Below, piece after piece: positions 22,796 through 35,200 of a stretch of DNA of 64,000 bases. Origin of the DNA: Amyelois transitella (Eukaryota; Arthropoda; Insecta; Lepidoptera; Pyralidae). A model generated the notes under the pieces. The model was not told where the DNA came from, searched no databases, and was given only the letters and a program-made list of their open reading frames with translations. How positions within the stretch are numbered: the first letter of the stretch is position 1; each line of letters opens with the position of its first letter. Position numbers and translations under genes: made by a program. The stretch covers positions 3,782,001-3,846,000 of the forward strand of contig NC_083535.1 in the NCBI RefSeq assembly GCF_032362555.1, read 5' to 3'.

Positions 22796-23975
22796 ATGTT
22801 TAAATAATTGAATATTTATGTAATAATGTACTTGGTATAATGTGTTGGCGGTCAGCGTCCATTAAGTTTATAATATAAATCTATATTTCTAAGTAGGTAT
22901 TTTCCGAAACTAATTCCACACGGACCCCGCAAATAATTTCACTTTTCACCGTAATACTAAGAACACAACATTTCGTTTCAATGTGAGCATCTTCAACTAA
23001 AAACACGGTGGTATTGCGTGGGCTTGTGTGGAAATAGGTGTGAATAAGATGTGTACTATGATCACTGTTTGAGTATTTGGACTAGTGCAGCGGCTTTACC
23101 TTGAGGCGTAGGGAGCACTTTCTGTTGTATTCTTCAATTCACCTTGTTCGGTGTTTACTGTTTATTTGTTGCACAAGACGCTGTTTTATTTTTATTTATT
23201 TTTTGATTTATAAATGATCTGTGATCGGCACAAAATCTCCGTTCAACTGGCGGGCTCATCGGGATCCGAGCAAGCGCGCTAAATATAAGATTGAGCATGA
23301 ATTTATTTTTAGTTAAGATTTCACGTCATCAGTAACTGCTGGTGGTGAGCTACGAAGTAGATGGTGTGTAACAAGAGATGGAAAGGCTATAGTCACCTGT
23401 TTGAAGTTCAGTTCGAAATATCTCTTTTCTAATACACTGTAAATAATTGGAAGAGGTATTCCTTGAATGAAATCCAAGTCGTTTCTGAACGGCCTCATTC
23501 ACTCGAACGCGTGACTACAGAATTTTCAATCACTATTGATAAGTACTGCGGTTCCTATTAATAGGTATATAATACTTACTTATGAGGCGGATAGGCAATA
23601 TGTTTATTATTATTGTAAGTAACTGGGTCGTTTGTAGTAGCGGAATTGTTAGAGTAAAAGGATTAAAAATGAATCTTTCTTTTGAATAAATGAGAGCACA
23701 ATATGTATAATTGCACATAGTACTAACATTTATTATAAAGACAAACTCTTTCTAAGGGTTAGCCACTACCGTATTGTATAACAAGTTTCTCAGCTGCTTG
23801 CTACCGGAGGACCCAGGAAGAACTACGAGTATGTAATAAAATTATTCCTTTGAAATACGCAAGTAGCATAGTTTTATAGTAATTATTCGACCAATCTCAG
23901 AACAGGTACCGGTTAGATCAAACACAGTAGAAATTCATTTGACATAATTTATAACAAAGTTGTTTTTATTTACGA

Positions 23976-24432
23976 CTAGCTTTCGCCCAAGACTCCGTCC
24001 GCGCGGATGTCGGTCTTCGCGTGGATTGTTTATTTCTCCATTTTGAGTAACTCTGACAATGACATCTTATAAATATCTATTGGACCCAAATACGGCTAGG
24101 CTTCGCATAGATGTTTCGATGTTACAGTAAGAGAAGATCGCTTAAACTGAAAAATTAGGATTTATTTTTTTTCTACGTATTTTTCCAGGATAAAAAGTAC
24201 TTATTCCCATTTTATGCCCAAAATAATAAGGAATGATTATACCAAGTTTCATCGAAATCGAACTGTTAGTTTTCACATGATGCCTGAACATACAGACAAA
24301 CAGACAGACAAAAATTTTTGTTAATCACATTATATTGGTATCGATCGAGTAACACCCCCTGCTATTTATTTTTTCATTATTTTCAATGTACAGAATTGAC
24401 CCTTCTACAGATTTATTATAGGTATGTATAGA
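23976..24432 (-). mobile_element. Non-autonomous Helitron-like element, complete ends
   Basis: On the minus strand it starts TCTATACATACCTATAATAA and ends AAAGCTAG, flanked by A and T as expected for Helitron insertion. The GC-rich end block reads CGCGCGGACGGAGTC. About 457 bp with no coding sequence. Internal blocks (GGGTCAATTCTGTACATTGA; ATAAATAGC...GGGGTGTTACTC) differ from the copy at 969-1165, so this is a different subfamily. Confidence 0.6.
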
Positions 24433-27400
24433 TTTGCTCTTTGAAAAGGGTGTTAAAGTTCTGAATGTCCTTACAATATGATGATATTATTTCTAAAGAA
24501 TATACTGTCGAATCACTGTGGTTGTGATTAAAAACGATTTGACATGATAAACAATGGATAATATGAGACCAAAAAGATTATGTGAAGTGGAGTCTTAGAG
24601 TACATCATGTCGAAAGGGCAATCAGGCTTTATGGTACTGAGAAAAAACAATCTTTGGACAAAAAACCAATTGCGATATTTAATTGATAAACAGTTGAGAC
24701 ATGTTGAGTACGAAGGAATATTATGTAGTATGATTCGTGCTACAATGTCCTTTGTCCGGACATGTTCTCTCTAGACAGTTTTATATCCGAAGTTCTATAG
24801 AAAATGAAGTTTTTTGTAAATGGCACATAAACTTGACAAATAATTTTAATTCAAATTGTTTAAGAACTTTTGCAGGTCTCTTCTAAAATGTGAAAAGTTT
24901 TTAAAAGATAATTTTCTAAAACTGTCTAGGTATTTAAGAATAGAGTGAGAGAGGGAGGGAAAACTAAGTATATTTTCCCTCTCCCTACTAATCCGGATAG
25001 GGCACGAATGCGCATGAATCGTACGGTGACTGCCCAGTGCGTAACACAAATTACGTACGAATACTAAGGTTGCTTTGTAGGTACCTTTACCTTTTTCACG
25101 TCTGTGATAATGTAATTACATTGGTAATAATATTGAAAAAAAATATATTTAAAATACACTTAATTTTGTTGCTGGGATTTGCAAAACATAATTTGTAATC
25201 TGGCTGTAAAGATTAATATATAAGTAACAGCAATTTATACAACTAATAAGTAACACCATCAATACATAAGATTAATTAATACAATTTTATTTGTATCTTA
25301 TTAAAATAAAATTTGAGTTGACTTTACATGTCAAATGAAATGTACTTAATATTATCTACATACTCGTAAATTTCTTCTCCTTCATCACACGCGTATTTAA
25401 ATATGAACTTTTTAATATCTTATCAACCTACTCTAATGGTTGTACAAGAGAACAATCCTATGTTAAATTTATTTGGTACTTATTTACCAAGATATTTGCT
25501 TTGCGTAGTTACTATAGTTTTGAAGTCCGTGCTTTATAAGTATTTAAATCTTTATTCTAAAAAAAACATTTTAATTCCTAAAGTGTCACTTGTTCAACAA
25601 TTTTCCATTCCATTTTAATATAATATAGAAACAGAATAAGCATTTTCGCATTAGTATGGTAAGGAGCTCTTTACTTTTTTGACTCAAATTTTTATTATAT
25701 CGCAGTAATTGAAATAGACTTAAGACTACGTTCTGTGATGCAAGGCCATTAGACTAAGTTATACTCGCTTTAATTCTAAATAAAATTTTTCCTCTTCTAA
25801 ATCCTGCTCCTACTTAGTTGTATGTTTCGGAGCTTTACACAACACGCTTTATTGGCAAGAGGAATCATATTGATCGTGGAAGAACTGTTTCTATCTACCG
25901 AAATGACGCCTTGAAATTCATCATTAAGCAAATTTAATTTACTGGTTTGTAATGAGCATTACCTATGTACATAGATTTAATGAGCATTATTGTTTTTAAA
26001 ATCTGTTTTAATATCACAAGAATAGGAAAAAAAATCATATACTTATAATTGTTTAGTTTTTAACTTTTTATAAATGTTTGGTAAACCTATTACTTATAAA
26101 AGTTACTTGTGTAATATAATATAATATGTAGTTGTGTATAATGTATTAAAACAGTTAAACTTTTTTATATGCAGCATAAATTATAGAAATTTAATAACCT
26201 TTGTACATATAGTTTTAATTTACAGATAAGCCTAAAAATTATTGCCATACAGTGTGACAGTGTTTTAATGAGTAAGATGATATTTGTTAAACTTCATGCA
26301 AATTAAATATCAGAAAAACCAGAAATATTTTAAACATGTGCATTGTTTTCAATTCTACTTTGGTTAATTAAATTTTATAATTTACCACTATTTTAATAGG
26401 GTATACTGATGAAATATTTTACGATTTTTGTTTAACATTTATACAAAAAGGTATGAGTGAGTTTAATGGCATTGAGCAAAAATCTCGTAATGGAAATTTC
26501 AGAGTCACTAAATATAGGTACCTACATATGTATTAGTACCTTCAGATCAATAGTATAAAAGTTGTAGATTGGTGTAGGTACGATATATATATTTGTTAAC
26601 CTAAAAAATTATTAAGCCTTAAGGCAAATGAACAAACCTCTTAAAGCATTGAAATAGCAAAATTTATATAATATAGAAATTTAGCGGTTTTTTATTTCTT
26701 AATACTTTTTGTGTTAGAAAATAATACTCCAAAGTAAAATTATATGATTAATGTATCAACATCTAACAACATATGCACAAAAGTTAAAGAAAATAAAATA
26801 AATACATATGTCTCTTATAAATTAACTTGACTAGAGATTGATAACAAAATTTACATTAAAAAAAAAATCAAAAGATTAAAAGTATATTTTTATACAACTG
26901 ACAGGAAAAAATACTTTTATCGATAATTAGTATATGTTACTCATATTGTTTTACCTATATCATATAATAATAGATGATAATTTTTCTTCATATATATTCG
27001 AATCCTTAGAATTCATAATATCACTTATAATACACATTTTTAAACATTACGTTTACAATTATACACTTTTTTAAATATATTTTTAAGTCATAAATATTAT
27101 TTTATATTTAAGTGTGATTAAGAATAATAAAAATTCATTTAAAGTTCTCATAAGGAATTAATGAATGCTCGTAAGGTGCACAATTTGATTCGAGACTCCA
27201 TATACTCCCAAGGAGTTCATTATAAGTACCAAATTGTGACCAGAAAGGTAGGTTTTGTCAGAATTGTGACCCTAGCTACCAGAAACTATTTCCAAAATGA
27301 CAAAATGTTCCATAAAAAAAATGAGAGAGAAATAGAATGACCTTGAATGAATTATCATGACCACCCGAAGTATTCCAAAGAAAGAATAGGATAAAATTTA

Positions 27401-28254
27401 TGTGAATCAATTTTGATCCATGCAATCGTGAGTCTTATATAAATCATGAATCTGTAATAAATATGCGAGTTTGATTTGTTTTTGTTTAAAAAAATCTAGT
27501 AACAGTTGTTATTTTTTCAGAATCTTTTAATGGGAGAAACATGAAAATTGAGCAGCCATAATTTATTCTTCTTAAACTTAACATACTTAAATTCAGATAA
27601 TAATAAATATTTTTTTAACAAGACATAAAATAACCTATGATCAAATTCAAAACTAAGTACATACTTCTGGTGACAAAGACAACAATTTGTATACATAACA
27701 TTATTTACATTTTTTAGCGAAAAAAAGAGATATTTTCAGTATTATTTACCAAGAACTATATTATTAAATATTAATATTTAAATAACATACGTTTCTATAT
27801 ACAAGGCATATCACAAGTTCGGTTCTGATTTTAATGTTAACTTAGTAATATAAGTCTTAAACAAAACGTCACTAATCTATAACTTTATGTTACTATGGTC
27901 TTACATTATTGGTTTTAATACAATATTTATAATTGTTTATGTCGCTGTTTTGAAGCTGTTTACATAAACAAAATAAGTGTTACTGAGTTATTTCCTTTTA
28001 TTCAAAAAATGCTTGTATATATTTATAAATAAGGATATAATTTGTTTTTTTTTAAATACTTGTATATAGGTTAGATAATTATGTGCTGTTATTATAAAGT
28101 TTTTTATTTTTATCAAATAGTCCTTGCTACACTAACTTTTTAATTTAATTTGCAGAAAATTTTGTAGAGTAAGTATGGGAAGGTATGGATATCTTCTTGA
28201 CTTTTCATAAATTGTGATTAACACTGTATTATAATTTAAGGTCTATTTACATTT

Positions 28255-28580
28255 TAACAATCACCGCATAGTCCTTGGATTCACAGTCACGGTTCTAATA
28301 CTATACGTCGCTTTTTGGCAGCCTTTAAAGTAAGGTATTTTTTTTATAATGTTGACCCTAAATAAACACTTTATTTTGTGAACAATGTCCGCATAGTTCT
28401 TGAAATTCAAGTCGCGTTATTTCATCTTTTTTAAATTTAATTTTGCTATTAAATTATGAATGTACATATTATATGTTTCAATTATTATATTAGACGTGTC
28501 CATATTTGTTATATTTAGTATTTTTTTTGTAATATTATGTACGTCGCGTTTTGTAGCTTTAATATAGGTAGGTAATATGA
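28255..28580. repeat. Degenerate direct duplication
   Basis: The order 'AACAATCACCGCATAGTCCT', 'ACTATACGTCGCTTTTTGGC' (28255-28325) recurs as 'AACAATGTCCGCATAGTTCT' and 'TATGTACGTCGCGTTTTGTA' (28381-28560). The copies are diverged, with an insertion in the second. Confidence 0.4.
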
Positions 28581-29177
28581 ATAAATAGGATATCTTTTCA
28601 TAGTTTTGAAATTTTACGTATGTTATTCTGTTTACATTACACAAATTTTTACGAAGCCCGAACAAACGAACTAATATAATAAATCACTGTTTGTACTTCT
28701 TCATAGTGACTGCTTGAAATTATAAGCTTACAAAATCCTTTATAGGTAACATCCTCTAAAGTAATATGAGTTAATTTTCTTTGCACTAATATGGTGTAGG
28801 TATTGTTTTTATTAAATCGCTTTTTCTCCTTAGCTACACGTCGGTCTTTCGCCGCAACAGTCTCATAATAGGAAAGTCTAACATAATTTGTTGTTTTCAG
28901 TTGAAAAGGCAGTAGTGTACGTAGAAGTCTCAATTTCTCAATACCAAAAGATGTTTATAATTTTTTGGCTCATCTTTCGAATCGACTCCAATCATCTGTA
29001 TTGTTAAAATTGTTTCATCATCTCAGATAATAATAATCATAACGGTTTCCATGTCCAATATAATTTAGTCGAAGTTGTAAAATGTGAGCAGGAATCTTAT
29101 TTCCAGGGTTCTTTTAATGTCGGCAGCATTTTTTGTATTCATTCATCGGCGAAAGAGACGGTAGATGGTCGATGGTA

Positions 29178-29240
29178 TCATTCCTTGCTGACTGGCCCTT
29201 GTGCTTGGTCAGAGTGTGATGAATAAAAGTGATTCCGAAC
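29178..29240 (-). CDS. SCAI: SCAI exon 11 (last coding exon)
   Basis: After an ATATTTTCAG acceptor, 21 codons encode VRNHFYSSHSDQAQGPVSKE and a TGA stop (29178-29180). It joins in phase 0 to exon 10 (...DLAALLQ), so the protein ends with the helix-then-tail arrangement of SCAI. Reading through exon 10 instead would run into retroelement sequence. The 3' UTR continues to lower coordinates; its end is not fixed. Confidence 0.8.
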   Translation of the reverse strand, partial: VRNHFYSSHSDQAQGPVSKE

Positions 29241-32200
29241 CTGAAAATATGCGAAGAATGAGTTAAACTATGAGATAAAATATAAGAAAACCTCTATGGG
29301 AATCGAGTGGGAAGTATGCATTGAGTAAAAGAGTTTTTTAAAGACGTATGTCTGTGAGTTTTTGAAAGGCGTACGTATGTATGTGACAAAACAAGATTGT
29401 TCATCGCTTCAAAAGTTAGGACCAGCCAGTGTTAGTTAGCCCTCAGATGTTAGATAAATTTAGTTTTGATCAAAGCTGGCAAATAAATTATATTTTTTTC
29501 TGTTGGCTTTAGTCGTGATTGTATCCTCACTTCTCTCATTTGGGATTTGCTCAGAGTATGCCTTTGACCATACCACCACCCTTAATTGGGTGAGTCAGGT
29601 TTTAAGCGACTCCCATCTGACGTCGCATCTTTGCAAAGAAACCTAACCCGTTTTGGATCGATCATAGTTACACATCCAGTTGCCTGATTGTGCAGGTTTT
29701 CTCTCTATAATTAACCTCACCCTAAGAGCATCGGTTAGTATCCAAACTCATGTACATAACTTTGAAAATTGTCATTGTACATGGCCGAAATCGTAATTGA
29801 ACCTGTGCATTACCGATTCCACTAACCACCGAGGGAAATAAATTCTATTTATGTAAGTATTCATAAGAAAATAAAAGTTTTAAGCGAACCCCAGGCTTTA
29901 AAGAGTGAGTCATAGTATGTAGACAGTTCATAAAATCACAGGTGAAATGCTTCGTTCCCGTGGAAAAATAATAACATCATAGAGGAATAATAACAATCTT
30001 TCGAAAACAAGTGCTATCTTGAAAATTCAATTTTTCTTATTACATAGTGCGTTAGTCTTGTTTTCAGTACCAATATGAATTATCTTAAAAAATCTCATTT
30101 AACTATGATTGCATTTTATGAGGCTACCCTTTGTACATTATGATTGGCCTCCGCGGATCAAAAGGCGTGTTTATCTCCAATTTCTTTAGATAAGGGTTCT
30201 TAAGGTACTACCTATTCTGTTATTAGAGTCTAGACAAACGTATCCTGACCAAAATAGGAAAGAGGGTTTTAAATGTACATAAAGCGAATAAAGTACGCTG
30301 AGATTGTGGCAAGTAGAATGATTTCGTCTCTGCCCACCTCTCCGGCAGAGACGTGATTTACTTTAGATACGTATGAATGTACCTGCAATAATGCTGCGAG
30401 ATCCATCATGATGTGTATCAACGTTGGGTTCTCAGAGATCTCTTCAGGGAGACTTGGCGATGACCTGGGAAGGTGGGACCTGGCTCTGAAAGCCCTGTGG
30501 TTCCTCAAGGTCACCTCGCAAAACACGTAGCGAAGCAACAAGATACGGAAGAAGTGGTCGCCCATGTAGTTTATGAACATCATATCTGGAAGCAGTTTTG
30601 TATATTTTAGGATCAGTTCATAGAAATAGAAACAGATTTATGGTAAATAAAGTCAATATCACTTAATGACGTCAACGGAGATGGAATCATCATCATCCTC
30701 TAGGTTGCATTGCATATCTCCAAAGAGGTGAGAATGCGGTGCATCTAAGACCACGACCCCGGATCAGGTAAGTCAGGTTTACACGAAGCGATTCACGTCT
30801 CAGTTTCGCAACCTTTACAGGAGTACATAACAGTGTATTTCTTGCTTTATATGCGTTTTATTACCGTTCTAGACTCAAACAGAGCTGCTTGAAATATCTG
30901 CCTATAGAGCTAACTAGCTGTTACCCGCGACTACGTTCGCGTAAGTTTCGAGTTGTCTATCCGTTTCAGTCAAAATATTAAATGTACAGACAAAATATTT
31001 TTCCCGTTTTATTATATGTAGTATTTTGATTTTCAGTTTTTTTTAAATAAAATACTCAAACAACACAAAAAAATATTATTTAATAAACAAATATCTTGTT
31101 TTTGTTGGGGCTCGAACTTGGACCGCCAACTTCAGAGTCTCATGCGCCAACCATCGAAGCCGTTGCGGTGGTGTCGGAATTAAAGGGGATATAGACGTGA
31201 CCATATGTATGTAGTCTACCTACATACATATGGTCACGTCTATATCCCTTGCGGGGTAGACAGAGCCAACAGGCTTGAAAAGACTGAATGGCCACGTTCA
31301 GCTATTTGGCCTAATGATAGAATTGAGATTCAAATAGTTAAAAGTCTGCTCGCCCATCGCCTAAAAGAGAATCCCAAGTTTGTAAGCCTACCTATCCCTT
31401 AGTCGCCTTTTACGACATGCATGGGAAAGAGATGGAGTGGTCCTATACTTTTTTGTATTGGTGCCGAGAACCACACGGTACTAAAGTAGACTAACAAACC
31501 AAAAATCTTTTTACGTGAGAATTACGCACGTTATGTGCGGCAAAACCCGAATTTTCATTTTTTTTTAAGTTACTAAGAGAACATATTTATTTACTTTATA
31601 GATTACAATTAAATCAAATTAAAACTAAAACTACTTGTAAAAAGAATGAAAAAAGATGACTACAAACTAAAATTTAATTTACAAATTGTACAATCCTTGC
31701 ATAGCATCAACATGCGGGTGTGTGCCCAGAAGGCTGGCAGCATTGCCAATTTGAATGGCAATGCTGATTCTCTGAGCCAGATAATTTCCAGCTCCGGTCA
31801 CGAGATACCTCAATTAGCTTTTTCGACAATTGTCGGAAAAGCTGATGGGCAGATGGGCCCCATGGTCACTATATTATTACTATATCACTATATTTTCAGT
31901 TATATTTATATGTTATAGGTATTATGCTGTCGTACAATGATAAATGACTTTGAATTTTAAATTCCGTAACTTATTTGCAGGCAAACTCATGCCTTGAGTT
32001 CATTCAAATGACGATAAGTTAGTGAACCAATTTTGATGAAACAGAATTAAAAAAAAAATATTTTCTTTCTATTATTCATTCTAAATGTCCCTCTATCCAT
32101 TTCAGTCAAAAATACTAAATATACAGACAAAATATTTTTACTTTTTAGTTTTATTTTAGTTTTATTATATATGATATATAGGTATAGATTATGATCAGAT

Positions 32201-35200
32201 ATAATTATGATAACAAAAAACAAGTTCCTGTCTATACATAATACACAACTTTACCTCGGTTGCTACAGCTTAGGCCCGCAATAAACACACCGAATTGTTT
32301 TGGAAGTCCGATAATCATCGCGTCGAAATATCGAAGGCTAATAGTAGTTTTCCGATTGGAATTCGCACGGAAATCAATGTGTGGTAGTTCCAATGATTTG
32401 TATGAACTAACTGTGTTCAATATTCCGAATGGTTTTCCAGCAAATGGATAATTATTTCTTTTAAAACGTAAGGGTTTCTTAAAAAGAAGCCAATCAAGTT
32501 GTAAAGTCGTTACCCTCCTTAAATATCATCTTGTGAGAAGATGTGGGACAATTTACGAAGAGAAATCTTTGGGAATGTCTATCTTCTGTGGACGTGTGTG
32601 TGTACGTTTCGACTCCTTGTTTTATAATAACCTGGTTTCTAGAAAATCGTCGAATATCCACATAGTAACAGCATCGATCTTATATATATATATGCTGTTA
32701 CTATTTCTTTCAACCGGTTGCTAAAGTAGGTATATATACATGAAGAGATTATAATCTCTGAAAATGTCAGGCGCAGAGGATAAAGAGAAACCACTGCAGT
32801 TACTGTCACAAAGTAGTCGTAAAAATATCTCCGCCCTTATCACTAATCAAATGTGACCACGCTCTACCACCAGCGAAACGACATAGAAGATATATTACTT
32901 ACCCACTCTGCTCCTGGTCATCAAAGCGGTAGTTTCAATCATGAAGGTGTCTATCACGGACATAGCCTCGTCCCAATGAGACAGCGTTAAGTCCCTTATG
33001 TCCGTGATTAAGCAGAAAGCTGATAGAGGGGAGTGCAGGAACAACGTGAACAGGCTGCCTTGTAGTCTGCATTCTGTAAAGTGAAAACATTAGTATTTTG
33101 CTTCGTCCTAATCGTCGACATTCTATAAGTATGATAAGTAATAAATACATAGAGTTATGGCAATAGTCTTTGTCTATCCTGAGAATGTGAATATTCGTAA
33201 CAAAGAATGTTAAAATCTAACAACCCATTGAAAATTAAATTTCATACAGATATCATAGATGTAACAACTGTTAACTGGAAATGACCAACGATTAACACAT
33301 CTGAAAATTGACAGGACTTTTTGAACCAAGGGAAAAGTCCATTTGAAGAAACCATCAGTCAAAAGATTATGTAAGTATATCCTTTGCATTTGCATTGCTT
33401 TACATTTCATCGAACTAGTTATGAGAACAATTATTTGATAATTGGTGTCTGAATTTCATTAGATCAGTCATGTGGCATGTGTAGTATTTCATACATCAGT
33501 AACCGTGTAATTAATGATGTTTATGCCGCTTGATTTAGTAGAATAGTTCAATCATCAAACTTTGGATATTTATGTGATAACTATGGTCATTTATGTAAGA
33601 TTTTGACTACTTGGTCACAACGTAAAAATATTTTTAGGTAAGTGTTTAAACCCCTTTTTTGAGCTCAAAGCGGAAATCATTTTTACGAACGACATCCCGG
33701 GTCTTCACCCGAGAGAGTATGGGTCTCTGACACCGTCACCCTCCGGTGGGCATTCTTCTTCATCTTGAGGGTATCATGAGATCGCAAAGCATTCCACCAG
33801 AGCCAGAGCTCCAAGTGTTTAAACGCCTGACAAAAGAGACATCTCTGATGTCAGTTTGTGTATAGTAGGTATAATTTAATCACAGATTTAAATATGTTTT
33901 TGAAAACGTTATTAGTTTAGAAGGTTATTAATCACGTTATCGGCTTTGCAGATTCAAAAATTAAAAATTAGGTGCTGAATGACGAAGGTGTGCGCGAAAA
34001 TGTTCCACGTCAAAATGTCAACGTCGTTACTCTCTAAATTCGACGAAATTTTCGGACAAATCCAAAACAACATTGGTGTAAGCCGTAAAGGTACATATAC
34101 ATATATTGGAATAAATAAAAATACAACATAAAGCCTAAACATAGTTTTATTTTTTCCTCACCTTGGTACGGTGGTGGTATCTCCGCGGGCGACATCAAAA
34201 TAATCATGGGCTGACCAAAATGTCTGGGGACACTTTGGAACACGTATGAGTTGTCAGATTCTATAATGATGAACAGAGGTCTTCTGGTGAACGGGTATAA
34301 ATCCCCTGGGTGAAGACATTGCAGCTCTTTGTATTTAGATGTCGAGGGTCCGGACTTCGATTCCTGCCGGCTGTTTTCCCGGTACACGTCGTTCTTGGAT
34401 GTGGTTATGAGCCCCCCAGCTTCGTAGGCGGCTGAAAAGATACTCAGTTTCAAGTTTGCGATATTAAGTTGTGGATGAACATTTTTGATTGTATGTTAAA
34501 CAGGAAATAAAAACATCAATTTCCATATTCATTTGAACGTTTATTTGCGCCTCAAAACACGTACCTACATACATAATAAAAACCACAACAAGAACAAAAG
34601 AATGGTTTAAAATACACATATAAAAGATGCATTTGTGTGATGCAGCAGCATAAAAGGCATTTACGTAAAAATGTAAAAAAGATATTTAATTACAAAAGCT
34701 TTTAAGTTCTGAAATTTCATTTTTATAATGTAATTAGTCTATCAAATATAAAATTTTCAGGTAATACTTGTAGCGATTCTCGTCTGAGTTCCGTGACGCT
34801 ACAAGGAAACCAAGAAACCAACCCACTTTGATCATGTTTCATAACCAGCCTGAATGTGCAGGTTTCTTCACAATTTCATGTAATTTTGAATCTCAATTCC
34901 ATCATTTAGATATACATCTGAACTTTTCAGTCTTTTCAAAACTGTTGGCGCTGACTACCCCGCAAGAGTACATATGTACCTACGCATGTAAGTAACCTAA
35001 CGTAAGCTCGTTAGGTTACTTACATAAAAGAGCTTTTTGGTAAATACAAGGCTGCAGTAGGATTCGAATCGTGAAATCTTTTAAAAGCACGCTTTGTTAA
35101 CTCGATTTCTATTTTTCCGATCTCTCAAGTCATCGTATCATATTAGTAATCATTCATGATAATATTGATACCTACAAAAGCGCACAAATCTTGGGTATGG

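Larger units (their letters stand above)
22796..29177. other. 5' flank of the membrane-anchored gene and intergenic region
   Basis: No gene is supported. The first few hundred bases (22796-23300) are the likely leader and promoter of the long isoform. The frame at 23313-23498 (MRPFRNDLDFIQGIPLP...) has protein-like composition and a possible GTGACT donor, but I could not attach it to anything. A Helitron-like element lies at 23976-24432. From about 25100 to 28650 the DNA is very AT-rich. A degenerate duplication lies at 28255-28580. The 3' UTR of SCAI occupies an unknown part of the right end. Confidence 0.45.

Noticed and set aside
23313..23498. MRPFRNDLDFIQGIPLP... frame on the minus strand
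   Set aside because: Protein-like composition and a possible donor, but no partner exon and no family match; could be an upstream exon or a repeat. Not enough support for a feature.
28649..28933. 94-residue open frame on the minus strand
   Set aside because: No domain and no splice support; it lies in the likely 3' UTR or flank of SCAI.
30269..30382. Continuation of SCAI exon 10 into VHSYVSKVNHVS...
   Set aside because: This reads antisense retroelement sequence. A GT donor and the VRNHFYSS exon at 29178-29240 fit better.
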